Source: Acidobacteriota bacterium (GTDB lineage: Bacteria; Acidobacteriota; Vicinamibacteria; Vicinamibacterales; CAVVIG01). From it: 64,000 nucleotides of DNA. The translations under genes were made by a program, and so were the position numbers. The first letter of the stretch is position 1. Each line of letters starts with the position of its first letter. The stretch covers positions 1 through 64,000 of the forward strand of contig QHWB01000060.1 in assembly GCA_003222395.1 (NCBI GenBank), read 5' to 3'. The notes beneath the pieces were generated by a model that was not told the DNA's origin, ran no database searches, and worked only from the letters and a program-made list of their open reading frames with translations. Of the stretch, positions 42,548 through 51,159 are shown piece by piece.

Positions 42548-44695
42548 ATGAACAAGAGGATTCGTCGGGCCGCTATTCTGGCCTTCGCAGCGGCATGCAG
42601 CGCGATGCTCACGGCGCAACCCGCCTTCAAATATCCGCAGCCACGCAAGGACAACACGGCCGACAGCTACTTCGGCACGAAGGTCCCGGACCCGTACCGC
42701 TGGATGGAAGACCTCAACTCACCGGAGCTGAAACGGTGGATCGGGGCCGAGAACGCGATCACGTTCAAGTATCTCGACGGTCTGCCGATGCGCGACGCGC
42801 TCAAGAAGCGGATCACGGAGCTGTACAACTACCCGCGAGTCACCGTCCCGCAATTCGAGGGTCGCCACTGGTTCTACTCGCGCAACACGGGACTGCAGCG
42901 TCAGTCGGTCGTTTTCGTACGCGAATCGCTGGCGGGTCCCGAGCGCGTGCTGATCGACCCGAACCAGCTGTCGCCCGACGGCTCCGTGGCGCTGTCGCAA
43001 TACTATCCGTCGCCCGACGGCCGGCATTTTCTGTACGGACAGGCCGAAGGCGGATCGGACTGGTCGACGTTCTACGTGCGGGAGCTGGATAGCGGCAAGC
43101 AGCTGGCCGACGTGATCCGCTTCGTGAAGTTCAGCACGCTGGCGTGGACCGAAGACGGAAAAGGATTCTTCTACGGGCGCTATCCCGAGCCACCGCCCGG
43201 CAAGATGCTCGAGGCCGCGGTGCGCGACAAGAAGATCTACTACCACGTGCTCGGCACGCCACAGTCGTCTGACCGGCTGATGTACGAGCGGCGCGACGAG
43301 CCGACGCTCTTCATCGACGCGGACCGCGACGAAACGGGACGCTACCTCTGGATCACCACGAACAAGGGCACGAGCAACAAGAACGAGCTGTTCGTGAAGG
43401 ATCTGGGCAATCCGTTGACGCCGAACGTCAATGCGCCCGTTCGCGCACTCTATCCCGGTCACACGGCGGCCTACGAGCCGCTGGGCGTCGCCAACGGCGC
43501 GCTCTACATGCGGACCGATCTCGACGCGCCGAACAGCAAGATCGTCGCGGTTCCCATTGACAAACCGGAACGATCGAACTGGAAGACGATCGTTCCCGAA
43601 TCCAAGAACGCCATCGAGAGTGCCCACCTCATCGCCGGGAAGCTGGCCGTGAACCGGATGGTCGACGTCGCGAGCGAAGTGACGCTCTACAACGTCGACG
43701 GGACGCCGGCCGGCGGCATCATGCCGCCCGGCCTCGGCACGATCAATGGGCCGCTCGGCCGGTTCGATCGCCACGAAGTGTTCTACTCCTTCACGTCTCC
43801 GCTCTTTCCGCTGACCGTGTTTCGCTTCGATCAGGCCACAGGGCAGAGCACACCGTTCGAGCCGTCGAAGCCGACCTTCGATCCGGCGGCGTACACGACC
43901 GAACGGGTCTTCGCGACGTCGAAGGACGGCACGCGCGTGCCGCTGTTCATCACGCACCGCAAGGATCTGAAAAGGGACGGCTCGAATCCGACGATGTTGT
44001 ATGGCTACGGCGGATTCGATATCGCCACGCTGCCAACCTACCGCAGCGACGTGCCCGCATGGCTCGAGCGCGGCGGCGTGTGGACGACGGCCAACATGCG
44101 CGGCGGCAGCGAGTACGGCGAAGCATGGCACCACGCCGGCATGTTCGAGCAGAAGCAGCGCGTCTTCGACGACTTCATCGCGGCCGCAGAGTACCTCGTC
44201 AAGGAAAAATACGCGTCGCCGCAGACGCTCGGCATCATGGGCGGGTCGAACGGCGGCCTGCTCGTCGGCGCGGTGATGGAGCAACGTCCCGATCTGTTCG
44301 CCGTCGCGCTGCCCGCGGTCGGCGTGATGGACATGCTGCGGTACCAGAAGTTCACCGGCGGAGAAGCGTGGGCGACCGAATACGGATCGGCCGACGAGGA
44401 GAAGGCTTTCGCGTACCTTTACAGGTACTCGCCGCTGCACAACATCAAGCCGGGCACCTGCTATCCGGCGACGCTGGTCACCACTGCCGATCACGACGAC
44501 CGCGTCGTTCCGAGCCACTCCTTCAAGTTCGCCGCGGCATTGCAGGCCGCGCAGGGCTGCGACAAGCCGGTGTTGATCCGCGTCGAGACGCAGGCGTCGC
44601 ACGGGTACCGTCCCACCGACAAACGGATCGCGGAGCTCGCCGACGAGTGGGCATTCGCGCTGGCGAACATGCGTATAATGCCTGCCACCCGTTGA
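42548..44695 (+). CDS. Exported prolyl oligopeptidase (S9A family)
   Basis: A 715-residue serine peptidase with a signal peptide (IRRAAILAFAAACSAMLTAQ). The N-terminal strand and propeller (KYPQPRKDNTADSYFGTKVPDPYRWMEDLNS) are those of prolyl oligopeptidase; the catalytic triad is Ser in GGSNGGLLVGA, Asp in TADHDDRVVPSHS and His in ASHGYRP. It cleaves short peptides after proline. GGAG six bases before the ATG at 42548 supports this start. It follows the esterase after about 20 bases. Confidence 0.93.
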   Translation: MNKRIRRAAILAFAAACSAMLTAQPAFKYPQPRKDNTADSYFGTKVPDPYRWMEDLNSPELKRWIGAENAITFKYLDGLPMRDALKKRITELYNYPRVTVPQFEGRHWFYSRNTGLQRQSVVFVRESLAGPERVLIDPNQLSPDGSVALSQYYPSPDGRHFLYGQAEGGSDWSTFYVRELDSGKQLADVIRFVKFSTLAWTEDGKGFFYGRYPEPPPGKMLEAAVRDKKIYYHVLGTPQSSDRLMYERRDEPTLFIDADRDETGRYLWITTNKGTSNKNELFVKDLGNPLTPNVNAPVRALYPGHTAAYEPLGVANGALYMRTDLDAPNSKIVAVPIDKPERSNWKTIVPESKNAIESAHLIAGKLAVNRMVDVASEVTLYNVDGTPAGGIMPPGLGTINGPLGRFDRHEVFYSFTSPLFPLTVFRFDQATGQSTPFEPSKPTFDPAAYTTERVFATSKDGTRVPLFITHRKDLKRDGSNPTMLYGYGGFDIATLPTYRSDVPAWLERGGVWTTANMRGGSEYGEAWHHAGMFEQKQRVFDDFIAAAEYLVKEKYASPQTLGIMGGSNGGLLVGAVMEQRPDLFAVALPAVGVMDMLRYQKFTGGEAWATEYGSADEEKAFAYLYRYSPLHNIKPGTCYPATLVTTADHDDRVVPSHSFKFAAALQAAQGCDKPVLIRVETQASHGYRPTDKRIAELADEWAFALANMRIMPATR

Positions 44696-44764
44696 CGACA
44701 GGGACGAGGCTGATTCCTCTGCGTGCTCCAGCAAACTCCGTGTCAGTCCCACACGAACACACCG

Positions 44765-45937
44765 ATGAATAGACGCACATTCCTCACGAGCAGCACCATG
44801 GCGGCGGTCAGCCTGGGGCTCAGCGGCTGCGCGCCGCAGTCGAAGCCGAACGTCACGCCGCGCCGGCCGATGCTCAATCTGCCCCCGGTCCTCGCGTCGT
44901 GGGATCGCGTGATCAGAACCACGGTCGGCCTGCGCCCGCATCGCGACGCCGGGTTCGTGCTGCGCGCAGACAAGCTCGATGACAAGCTGCTCGTTCACAA
45001 CTACGGACACGGCGGCGCCGGGATGTCGCTCGCGTGGGGCACCGGGCTGATGGCGGCCGAATTCGCCACCGCGCATCAGTCGCGCCAGGCCGCGGTCATC
45101 GGATGCGGATCGGTCGGCCTCACCTGCGCACGCCAGCTCCAGCGCCGCGGGTTCGCCGTGACGATTTACGCGGCCGCCGTTCCGCCGAACGTGACGTCGA
45201 ACATGTCGCTCGCGGGATTCACGCCGAGCTCCGGGCTCGTCGTCACAGACCGGCGCACGCCCGAATGGGACGCGCAGTACCGGCGCGCGTACGACATCGC
45301 ATACCGTCAACTGCAGCTCATGGCAGGCAATCCGATTTTCGGCGTCTCGTGGCTCGACAACTTCACGCTGACCGACCAGCTGTCCGCGCCGCCGCCGCCG
45401 AGTCCCGAGCGGCCCCCGCTGCCTGACGGCGCTGAGACCGAGCGCGAGGTGTTCGGACCGGGCGAGCATCCGTTCGACACGAAGTACGCGATCCGATCGC
45501 CGCAGATCCGGATCGAACCGAGCATCTATCTCGAAGCTCTGATGCGCGATGTGGTGCTGTTCGGAGGCCGCATCGTCGTGCGCAGGTTCGACACGCCGCG
45601 CGATCTCGCGTCGCTGGACGAGCCGATCGTGATCAACTGCACGGGACTCGGCGCACGCGATCTGTTCGGGGATCAGGAGCTGTTGCCGCTCAAAGGTCAG
45701 CTCACGGTGATGGTCCCTCAGCCCGAAGTGCAGTACCACACCAACGGTGGTCTGCACACGCCGCCGCCGCCCGGATCGCTCGGCATCCACATGATGGCGC
45801 GCAGGGACGGCATCGTGCTCGGCGGCACGTCGCAGCGAGGCATCTGGACGCTCGAGCCGGACGAAGACGAGCGCCGCCGCGTCGTCGAGTCTCACATCGC
45901 CGTCTTCTCCGCGATGAAAACCGCGCACACCGCTTAG
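44765..45937 (+). CDS. FAD-dependent D-amino-acid-oxidase-family oxidoreductase, exported
   Basis: A 390-residue protein with a Tat-like/lipoprotein leader (MNRRTFLTSS, then LSGCAPQSK, a lipobox candidate). The FAD fold is seen as AAVIGCGSVGLTCARQLQRRGFAVTIY, and NYGHGGAGMSLAWGTG and VINCTGLGARDLFGD are DAO-family segments. The order of the GHGG segment before the nucleotide-binding GxGxxG is unusual for DAO (normally near the C-terminus), hinting at circular permutation or rearrangement. Substrate unknown. Confidence 0.8.
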   Translation: MNRRTFLTSSTMAAVSLGLSGCAPQSKPNVTPRRPMLNLPPVLASWDRVIRTTVGLRPHRDAGFVLRADKLDDKLLVHNYGHGGAGMSLAWGTGLMAAEFATAHQSRQAAVIGCGSVGLTCARQLQRRGFAVTIYAAAVPPNVTSNMSLAGFTPSSGLVVTDRRTPEWDAQYRRAYDIAYRQLQLMAGNPIFGVSWLDNFTLTDQLSAPPPPSPERPPLPDGAETEREVFGPGEHPFDTKYAIRSPQIRIEPSIYLEALMRDVVLFGGRIVVRRFDTPRDLASLDEPIVINCTGLGARDLFGDQELLPLKGQLTVMVPQPEVQYHTNGGLHTPPPPGSLGIHMMARRDGIVLGGTSQRGIWTLEPDEDERRRVVESHIAVFSAMKTAHTA

Positions 45938-45987
45938 TCTTTCGATCGGATGTCCATGGCATCGCTCTTGCGACCGTCACCGGTACT

Positions 45988-46407
45988 GTGGATTCAACCT
46001 GGGATCGCGCGCCAGCGCGACGCATCGACGCCGGGCTGATTTTGCTGCTCGTTGCAGCCGTGACTTTGCTCGTTGGCTGCGACCTGACGTATCCAGAGGC
46101 AATCGTTGCCGCCAACAGCAGCGCTGGCGGCGAGGCGGCGCGTGGGCGCAGCTTCATCCAACAATTCGGCTGCGGATCCTGTCACACCATTCCGGGCGTG
46201 ACAGGCGCGCGCGGTCTCGTCGGACCGCCGCTGCTTTGGTACGCGCGATGGTCCTTCATCGCCGGTGAACTTCCGAACACGCCCGACAACCTCGTCCTTT
46301 GGCTCCGATCGCCGCAGTCAATCCATCCACGCACCGCGATGCCGGCGGTCGGACTGAGCGAACAGCAAGCCCGCGACGTCGCCGCCTACCTCTATACCTT
46401 GAGGTGA
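45988..46407 (+). CDS. Membrane-anchored cytochrome c
   Basis: A 139-residue class I cytochrome c. A hydrophobic segment with a lipobox-like end (LILLLVAAVTLLVGC) is followed by one haem site CGSCH and a distal Met in RTAMPAVGLS. It carries a single haem on the periplasmic side. The best start is GTG 45988; an ATG upstream is in another frame. It ends just before the XoxF-like gene and probably relays electrons from it. Confidence 0.85.
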   Translation: MDSTWDRAPARRIDAGLILLLVAAVTLLVGCDLTYPEAIVAANSSAGGEAARGRSFIQQFGCGSCHTIPGVTGARGLVGPPLLWYARWSFIAGELPNTPDNLVLWLRSPQSIHPRTAMPAVGLSEQQARDVAAYLYTLR

Positions 46408-46409
46408 CG

Positions 46410-48164
46410 ATGCGCGTCGGCCGATGGTCGGTCGTGGTTGGTGTTGCTGCGGCGATCGTCGCGTGTGCCGACCAGAGGCGTAACGAGAGGGGCGGCGCCG
46501 GTCCGGCGCAGAAGGGAATCGTGCCCGGCGCGCCGCCCGCGATCCGCGTCATCGCCGACGTGTCGCGCGGCGAATGGCGCATGGCCGCGGGCGATTACGG
46601 CAGCCTCCGCTACAGCACGCTCGACGCGATCAACACCTCCAACGTGAAAGATCTGCGCGTCATCACGACGTTTTCGACCGGAGTTCCGCGCGGGCACGAA
46701 GGACAGCCGCTCGTCGTGAACAACACGATGTACGTCGTCACGCCCTTTCCGAACAATCTGATCGCGGTCGATCTGACGAAGCCCGGCGGCGCCATCAAGT
46801 GGATCTACGAGCCGCATCCCAATCCGGTCTCGGTCGGCATCGCCTGCTGCGACGTCGTCAACCGGGGCGCCGCGTATGTCGACGGCAGGATCATCTACAA
46901 CCTGCTCGATGCGCACACTGTCGCAGTCGATGCGGAGAGCGGCAGAGAGCTGTGGAGAACGAAAGTCGGCGAGATCAATCTCGGCGAGACGATTACGGGC
47001 GCGCCCGTCGTCATCAAGGACAAGGTCATCGTCGGCGATTCGGGTGCCGAGATGGGCGTGCGCGGCTACGTCGCGGCGCTCGACGTGAAAAGCGGCAAGG
47101 AGCTGTGGCGCGCCTTCAATACCGGCCCGGACAGCGAAGTGAAGATCGGTCCGAAATTCAAGGCGTTTTACGCGAAGGATCAGGGCAAGGATCTCGGCGT
47201 CACCACGTGGCAGGGCGAGCAGTGGAAGCTCGGTGGATCCACCGTGTGGGGATGGATCTCGTACGATCCTGAAACCAATTCGTTCTTTTACGGCACGGCG
47301 AATCCCGGCGTCTGGAATCCCGATCTGCGTCCCGGCGACAACAAGTGGTCGTGCTCGCTGATGGCGCGCGACGGCGACACCGGCGAGCTGCGCTGGGCCT
47401 TCCAGTTCACCGCGCACGACGCCTGGGACTACGACGAGATCATGGAAAATATTCTCGTCGACATGGAGTACGGCGGCCGCATGCGCAAGCTCGTCGTTCA
47501 TCCGGGCCGCACCGGATTCGTGTACGTCCTCGATCGCGAGACCGGTGAGCTGCTCTCGGCCGAAACCTTCGAGCCAACGAACTGGGCCTCGAAGTACGAT
47601 CTGAAGACCGGCAAGCCGCAGGAGGATCCGACCAAGCGGACGCAATACGGAAAGGTGACGCAGGGGATCTGTCCATCATCGACCGGAGCGAAAGACGTCA
47701 CGCCATCGGCGTTCTCGCCGCGCACCGGCCTCGTCTACATTCCGGCGCACAACACGTGCATGGACTACGAGGCGATCGATGCCAACTACATCGCGGGCAC
47801 GCCGTACCTCGGCGCCGACGTGAAGATGTATCCCGGTCCCGGCGGATATCAGGGCGAGCTCGTGGCATGGGACGTCGCGCACAACAGGAAGGCATGGGGC
47901 GTGCGGGAGCCGGTGCTGCCGGTCTACAGCGGCGTGCTGGCGACCGGCGGCGACATCGTGTTCTACGGGACGATGGATGGGTGGTTCAAGGCGATCGACG
48001 CCCGCAGCGGCATCGAACTGTGGAAGTTCCACTGCGCGTCGGGCATCGTCGGCAATCCGATCACATATCTCGGACCCGACGGCAGGCAGTACGTCGTGGG
48101 CGCGATGAAAGAAATCAAGAAGTACACCGCGCCTGGAAGCACCGTGTATGTCTTCGGGTTTTAA
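46410..48164 (+). CDS. xoxF: XoxF-type (lanthanide-dependent) PQQ alcohol/methanol dehydrogenase
   Basis: A 584-residue periplasmic quinoprotein with a lipoprotein-like leader (VGVAAAIVACADQ). Propeller repeats surround ACCDVVNRG, the vicinal-disulphide Cys pair over PQQ, and AHDAWDYDEIMENIL. In that motif the catalytic Asp340 is followed two residues later by Asp342; this extra Asp distinguishes lanthanide XoxF enzymes from calcium MxaF, which has Ala. GAGG precedes the ATG, three bases after the cytochrome stop. The gene overlaps the XoxJ-like gene by 17 bases. It oxidises primary alcohols such as methanol, with electrons passing to a cytochrome. Confidence 0.85.
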   Translation: MRVGRWSVVVGVAAAIVACADQRRNERGGAGPAQKGIVPGAPPAIRVIADVSRGEWRMAAGDYGSLRYSTLDAINTSNVKDLRVITTFSTGVPRGHEGQPLVVNNTMYVVTPFPNNLIAVDLTKPGGAIKWIYEPHPNPVSVGIACCDVVNRGAAYVDGRIIYNLLDAHTVAVDAESGRELWRTKVGEINLGETITGAPVVIKDKVIVGDSGAEMGVRGYVAALDVKSGKELWRAFNTGPDSEVKIGPKFKAFYAKDQGKDLGVTTWQGEQWKLGGSTVWGWISYDPETNSFFYGTANPGVWNPDLRPGDNKWSCSLMARDGDTGELRWAFQFTAHDAWDYDEIMENILVDMEYGGRMRKLVVHPGRTGFVYVLDRETGELLSAETFEPTNWASKYDLKTGKPQEDPTKRTQYGKVTQGICPSSTGAKDVTPSAFSPRTGLVYIPAHNTCMDYEAIDANYIAGTPYLGADVKMYPGPGGYQGELVAWDVAHNRKAWGVREPVLPVYSGVLATGGDIVFYGTMDGWFKAIDARSGIELWKFHCASGIVGNPITYLGPDGRQYVVGAMKEIKKYTAPGSTVYVFGF

Positions 48165-49008
48165 AGCGATTGCGATTTCGATCGCGTTGGCAGGGCTAAA
48201 GCCATTCGCTACGAACGCTGACGCGGCTCTGGCTGTAGCGCAGCCCTTCAGGGCTGCCGCGCTGCGCGTCTGCTCCGATCCGAACAACATGCCGTTCTCG
48301 AACCTTCGCCGGGAAGGCTTCGAGAACAGGATCGCCGGGCTGATATCGCGCGAGCTCGGACGCACGCTCGAGTACTTCTGGCTGCCGCAGCGGCGGGGGT
48401 TCATCCGCAACACGCTACGCGCGAACCGCTGCGATCTCGTCGTTGGCGTGCCCGCGCAGTTCGAGATGGCGAGACTGACGCGGCCCTATTACCGATCGTC
48501 GTACGTGTTCGTCTCGCGGCGCGATCGCGAGCTGAATATCGAATCGCTCGACGACCCGCTGCTGCACAAACTGAAGATCGGCATCCAAATCACCGGCGAG
48601 GACTACGGCAATCCGCCGGCGGCGCAGGCGCTCGCGTCGCGACGGATCGTCGCCAACGTCCGCGGCTTCATGGTGTACGGCGATTACTCGAAGCCCGACC
48701 CGCAGCGCGCCGTCGTCGATGCCGTTGCGCGCGGCGACGTGGACGTCGCCATCGTCTGGGGTCCGATCGCCGGCTATTACGCGAAGCAGGCGCGGGTCCC
48801 CCTGAGTCTGAGGCCGGTGACGCCGGACCGCGACGGACCGCTGCTGCCGTTCGCGTTCGACATCGCGATGGCGGTGAGGCGCGACGATGGCGCGCTGCAC
48901 GATGCGATCGATCGCGCGATTGCGCGGCGCGCCGCCGACATCCGGCGCGTTCTCGACCAATACGGTGTGCCGCTGTCGGTCACATCGGTCCGCGTCGGCG
49001 CGAGATGA
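48148..49008 (+). CDS. xoxJ: XoxJ/MxaJ-like periplasmic binding protein
   Basis: A 286-residue solute-binding-like protein: LRVCSDPNNMPFSNLRREGFENRIAGLISRELGRTLEYFW is the hallmark of quinoprotein-associated substrate-binding proteins, with a second lobe (GDVDVAIVWGPIAGYYA). XoxJ is thought to help mature or activate the dehydrogenase. Codons about 15-39 are covered by a REP-like inverted pair (48189-48262) between the leader and the mature domain. It overlaps xoxF at its start and the downstream cytochrome by ATGA. Confidence 0.82.
   Translation: MSSGFKAIAISIALAGLKPFATNADAALAVAQPFRAAALRVCSDPNNMPFSNLRREGFENRIAGLISRELGRTLEYFWLPQRRGFIRNTLRANRCDLVVGVPAQFEMARLTRPYYRSSYVFVSRRDRELNIESLDDPLLHKLKIGIQITGEDYGNPPAAQALASRRIVANVRGFMVYGDYSKPDPQRAVVDAVARGDVDVAIVWGPIAGYYAKQARVPLSLRPVTPDRDGPLLPFAFDIAMAVRRDDGALHDAIDRAIARRAADIRRVLDQYGVPLSVTSVRVGAR
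48189..48262. repeat. REP-like inverted pair in leader region of xoxJ-like gene
   Basis: Reading outward, the left unit (reverse strand, 48212-48189) is GTAGCGAATGGCTTTAGCCC and the right unit (48235 onward) GTAGCGCAGCCCTTCAGGGC; both have the GTAG head and a palindrome (GGCTTTAGCC; AGCCCTTCAGGGCT). The head-to-head pair is in frame after the signal peptide, as in the other exported genes. Confidence 0.7.
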
Positions 49009-49460
49009 TCATGGGCTGGAGATCGTGGGTGCTCGCCGCGGGATTCGCCCTCGCCGCGGCCGCATGCGACCGGCCGCCAGGCGACGTCTCGCCCGGGTCG
49101 GCGCCGCCGCCGATGAAGACGCCGGTCGGACCGATTCCCGGCCCGCCGCAGAACGTCGAACGGCCGGCCAATCCGTTCGGGAACGATCGCGCCGCGATGG
49201 GCGAGGGGCGCCAGCTCTTCGTCCGGTTCAATTGCTCGGGCTGCCACGGCGGGCGCGCCGGAGGCGGAATGGGACCAAGCCTCCGCGACGTCGACTGGCT
49301 GTACGGCGATGCCGAAGCGCAAATCTTCAGCTCGATCGCCGAAGGGCGCGCGCACGGTATGCCGGCATGGGGAACGAAGCTGAACGAAGATCAGGTGTGG
49401 AAGCTCGTTGCGTATATCAAGTCGCTTCGCACGCCGAACGAGATCCAGCCTCCAGGCTGA
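49005..49460 (+). CDS. xoxG: XoxG-like cytochrome c
   Basis: A 151-residue periplasmic cytochrome c with a lipoprotein-type leader (LAAGFALAAAACDRPPG), a proline-rich spacer, haem site CSGCH in RFNCSGCHGGRAGGGMGP and a distal Met in GMPAWGTKLNEDQVW. It is the last gene of the operon cytochrome c-xoxF-xoxJ-xoxG and is the expected direct electron acceptor of XoxF. Another ATG at 49011 gives two residues fewer. Confidence 0.82.
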   Translation: MIMGWRSWVLAAGFALAAAACDRPPGDVSPGSAPPPMKTPVGPIPGPPQNVERPANPFGNDRAAMGEGRQLFVRFNCSGCHGGRAGGGMGPSLRDVDWLYGDAEAQIFSSIAEGRAHGMPAWGTKLNEDQVWKLVAYIKSLRTPNEIQPPG

Positions 49461-49486
49461 GGGAAGACGCGAGTTGCGGCCGGCTG

Positions 49487-49717
49487 TCAGGCGTTGATCG
49501 AATCGAGCGGGCGGCGTTCGAACAGATCTTCGTCGCGGTGGGTCATCAGACCCGCGCGCTCGAGACCGCACAGGACGGCCCGGCACACTTCTTCGCTCAG
49601 TCCGGTTTCGGCCGCGGCGTCCGACGCGCGAATCTCTTCGCCGACGCTCAGCGCCACGAGCCGTCGTTGCAGCCGATCGAATCCTTCGTTGATGCTCAGG
49701 ATGATGTGACTATCCAT
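49487..49717 (-). CDS. Small winged-helix-like protein
   Basis: A 76-residue protein with the pattern of a small HTH domain: RLQRRLVALSVGEEIRASDAAAETGLSEEVCRAVLCGLERAGLMTHRDEDLF, i.e. helix, helix-turn-helix and a short wing. No family is recognised. It is convergent with the xox operon and 27 bases from it. It may be a local regulator; no operator is evident. Confidence 0.55.
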   Translation of the reverse strand: MDSHIILSINEGFDRLQRRLVALSVGEEIRASDAAAETGLSEEVCRAVLCGLERAGLMTHRDEDLFERRPLDSINA

Positions 49718-50196
49718 TGTGCTGCTCACCTGGGAATCGCTGACCCTTGTGAGCAACGCATGTACCTGCGAAAACGGCCAAAAGGCGGACCGCTTCGCAC
49801 GGTTTTCGAACAGCGCGGTGTGAAATCTGCTCGTTGGTCGACGTGCATCTCATGCGTAGGGCTTCCGATCTCGGCCGTGCTCATGCTGGGCGGGCTCCGG
49901 GAAGTGACGCGAAGCCATCCGTCGTACACCTGCGACGATCAGCCGACAAGGATCGCCGCCGGCGTGAAAACGGCGACAGGAGACGCGTTGCACAGATTGG
50001 CGCGGTCGTTCGGCGCGCCGCATATTCCGATGGGAGATTTCAAGGCGAACGCCGGCAACGAGGAGTTGAAGCCGCTGTTCGAGATCTACAAGGATGCGGG
50101 CGACACGCGGTCGTGGCGGGTGCGCTGCCCTGTCGGATCACACGCCTGCCGTCGCAACCGCCAAAATGAATATGTTAAAATTACACGGTAAATCGC
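49718..50196. other. Intergenic stretch with possible gene remnant
   Basis: No well-supported gene. The plus frame from about 49966 to 50191 reads a protein-like sequence (ARSFGAPHIPMGDFKANAGNEELKPLF) without a start signal or recognised family, perhaps a remnant. Near the end, 50163-50190 is AT-rich with TATGTT and TAAAAT hexamers, a likely promoter for the following small gene. Confidence 0.3.
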
Positions 50197-50433
50197 ATGG
50201 CCACCTGTCCCAAGTGTATGGGCGCGCTGACTGAGCACCACAAGTGTCCTCCACGGATCCTTCGGCGCATCACCGACGCCGTGTCGACGGTGGGCGTCGG
50301 CAGCCTGCTTGGCGCAATCCTGTGCTTTGCGGTTGACGAGCGGCCGGCAGGCGCGCTGGTTCTTGCGGCGGCGGCGCTCGGCGCCGTGCTCGCCGTGGCC
50401 GTCCGCGAGGCCATCCTCGGCCGACCTTCTTAA
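50197..50433 (+). CDS. Small zinc-ribbon membrane protein
   Basis: A 78-residue protein starting MATCPKCMGALTEHHKCPP, with CPKC and a later HHKC as a possible zinc site, then two hydrophobic helices (TVGVGSLLGAILCFAV and GALVLAAAALGAVLAVAV). No named family recognised. Its stop overlaps the stop of the convergent response regulator by four bases. An AT-rich promoter-like region lies directly upstream. Confidence 0.55.
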   Translation: MATCPKCMGALTEHHKCPPRILRRITDAVSTVGVGSLLGAILCFAVDERPAGALVLAAAALGAVLAVAVREAILGRPS

Positions 50434-50837
50434 GCGCAATACCTGCGCACGACGTCCATCAATCGATCGATGTTGATTGGCTTCGCCACGGTAGCGACGG
50501 CGCCGAGATCCTGCGCCCGCTGCTCCAGATCGACCGCCCCCGACATGACGGCGACGGGCACGCTGGCGACGGTGGGATCGCCAAGCTGCGCCCGCCGGAA
50601 TTCGTCACCGCCGAGGCGCGGCATCTTCAGATCGAGGAGGACGAGACACGGCACCTCCGGGGCGCGATGCCGCACGGCGCGCAGGAGGTGCAGCGCCTCG
50701 AGGCCGTCTTCGGCCGCCACCGCATGGAAGCCTTCGGTCGACAGCAGTGTCGACAGCATCTCCCTGACGTCGGGATCGTCCTCGACGATGAGCACGTTGC
50801 CTGCGGGGGTGGTCGTCACGTCAGGGCGCACAATCAA
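50430..50837 (-). CDS. Single-domain response regulator
   Basis: A 135-residue CheY-like receiver: acidic pocket VEDDPD, phospho-acceptor Asp in LLDLKMPRLGG, switch Ser in AVMSG and conserved Lys in VAKPIN. No output domain follows, so it acts through protein contacts. No kinase is adjacent. Confidence 0.88.
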   Translation of the reverse strand: MIVRPDVTTTPAGNVLIVEDDPDVREMLSTLLSTEGFHAVAAEDGLEALHLLRAVRHRAPEVPCLVLLDLKMPRLGGDEFRRAQLGDPTVASVPVAVMSGAVDLEQRAQDLGAVATVAKPINIDRLMDVVRRYCA

Positions 50838-50897
50838 GTCTCGTACCGCCTCGGCCGTTGCGCAAATCAGGCCGACATGTCAGATGGCCGGCACATC

Positions 50898-51159
50898 ATG
50901 ATCGATCAAACCGGGCCGCTTTCCTACGCCGAATTCGAGCGAGTCGACATCCGCGCCGGCCGCGTGATCGACGTGCACAACCCTCGTCAATCGCCTCGTC
51001 CTGGCCGACGTGAACTTCGCGCCAAAGCAGATCGGTCCGTTCAAGTCGGAAGTGCTCACGCTCGGGGTGCCCGACGGCGAGGGCGGCGTGGTGCTGCTCA
51101 CGCCGGAGCGCGACGTGCCGATCGGCGGCCGGATGTTCCAGTCGATCGAATCAGCTTGA
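50898..51159 (+). pseudogene. csaA: CsaA-like tRNA-binding/chaperone protein, decayed
   Basis: The start reads LSYAEFERVDIRAGRVIDV, the opening of CsaA/EMAP-type tRNA-binding domains. After about 25 residues the frame shifts, and the other frame gives the C-terminus (LADVNFAPKQIGPFKSEVL, DGEGGVVLLTPERDVPIGG, then a TGA at 51157-51159). About 40-45 residues between the two are missing. So both ends of the roughly 110-residue protein remain and the centre is deleted with a frameshift. Confidence 0.65.

Noticed and set aside
42719-45928. Antisense open frame of 1069 codons
   Set aside because: It lies opposite the prolyl oligopeptidase and DAO-like genes, is Arg/His-rich and shows no domain; it is a codon-bias shadow in GC-rich DNA.
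49966-50191. Possible small gene after the HTH protein
   Set aside because: Protein-like stretch but no start codon with a ribosome site and no family; kept only as a possible remnant.
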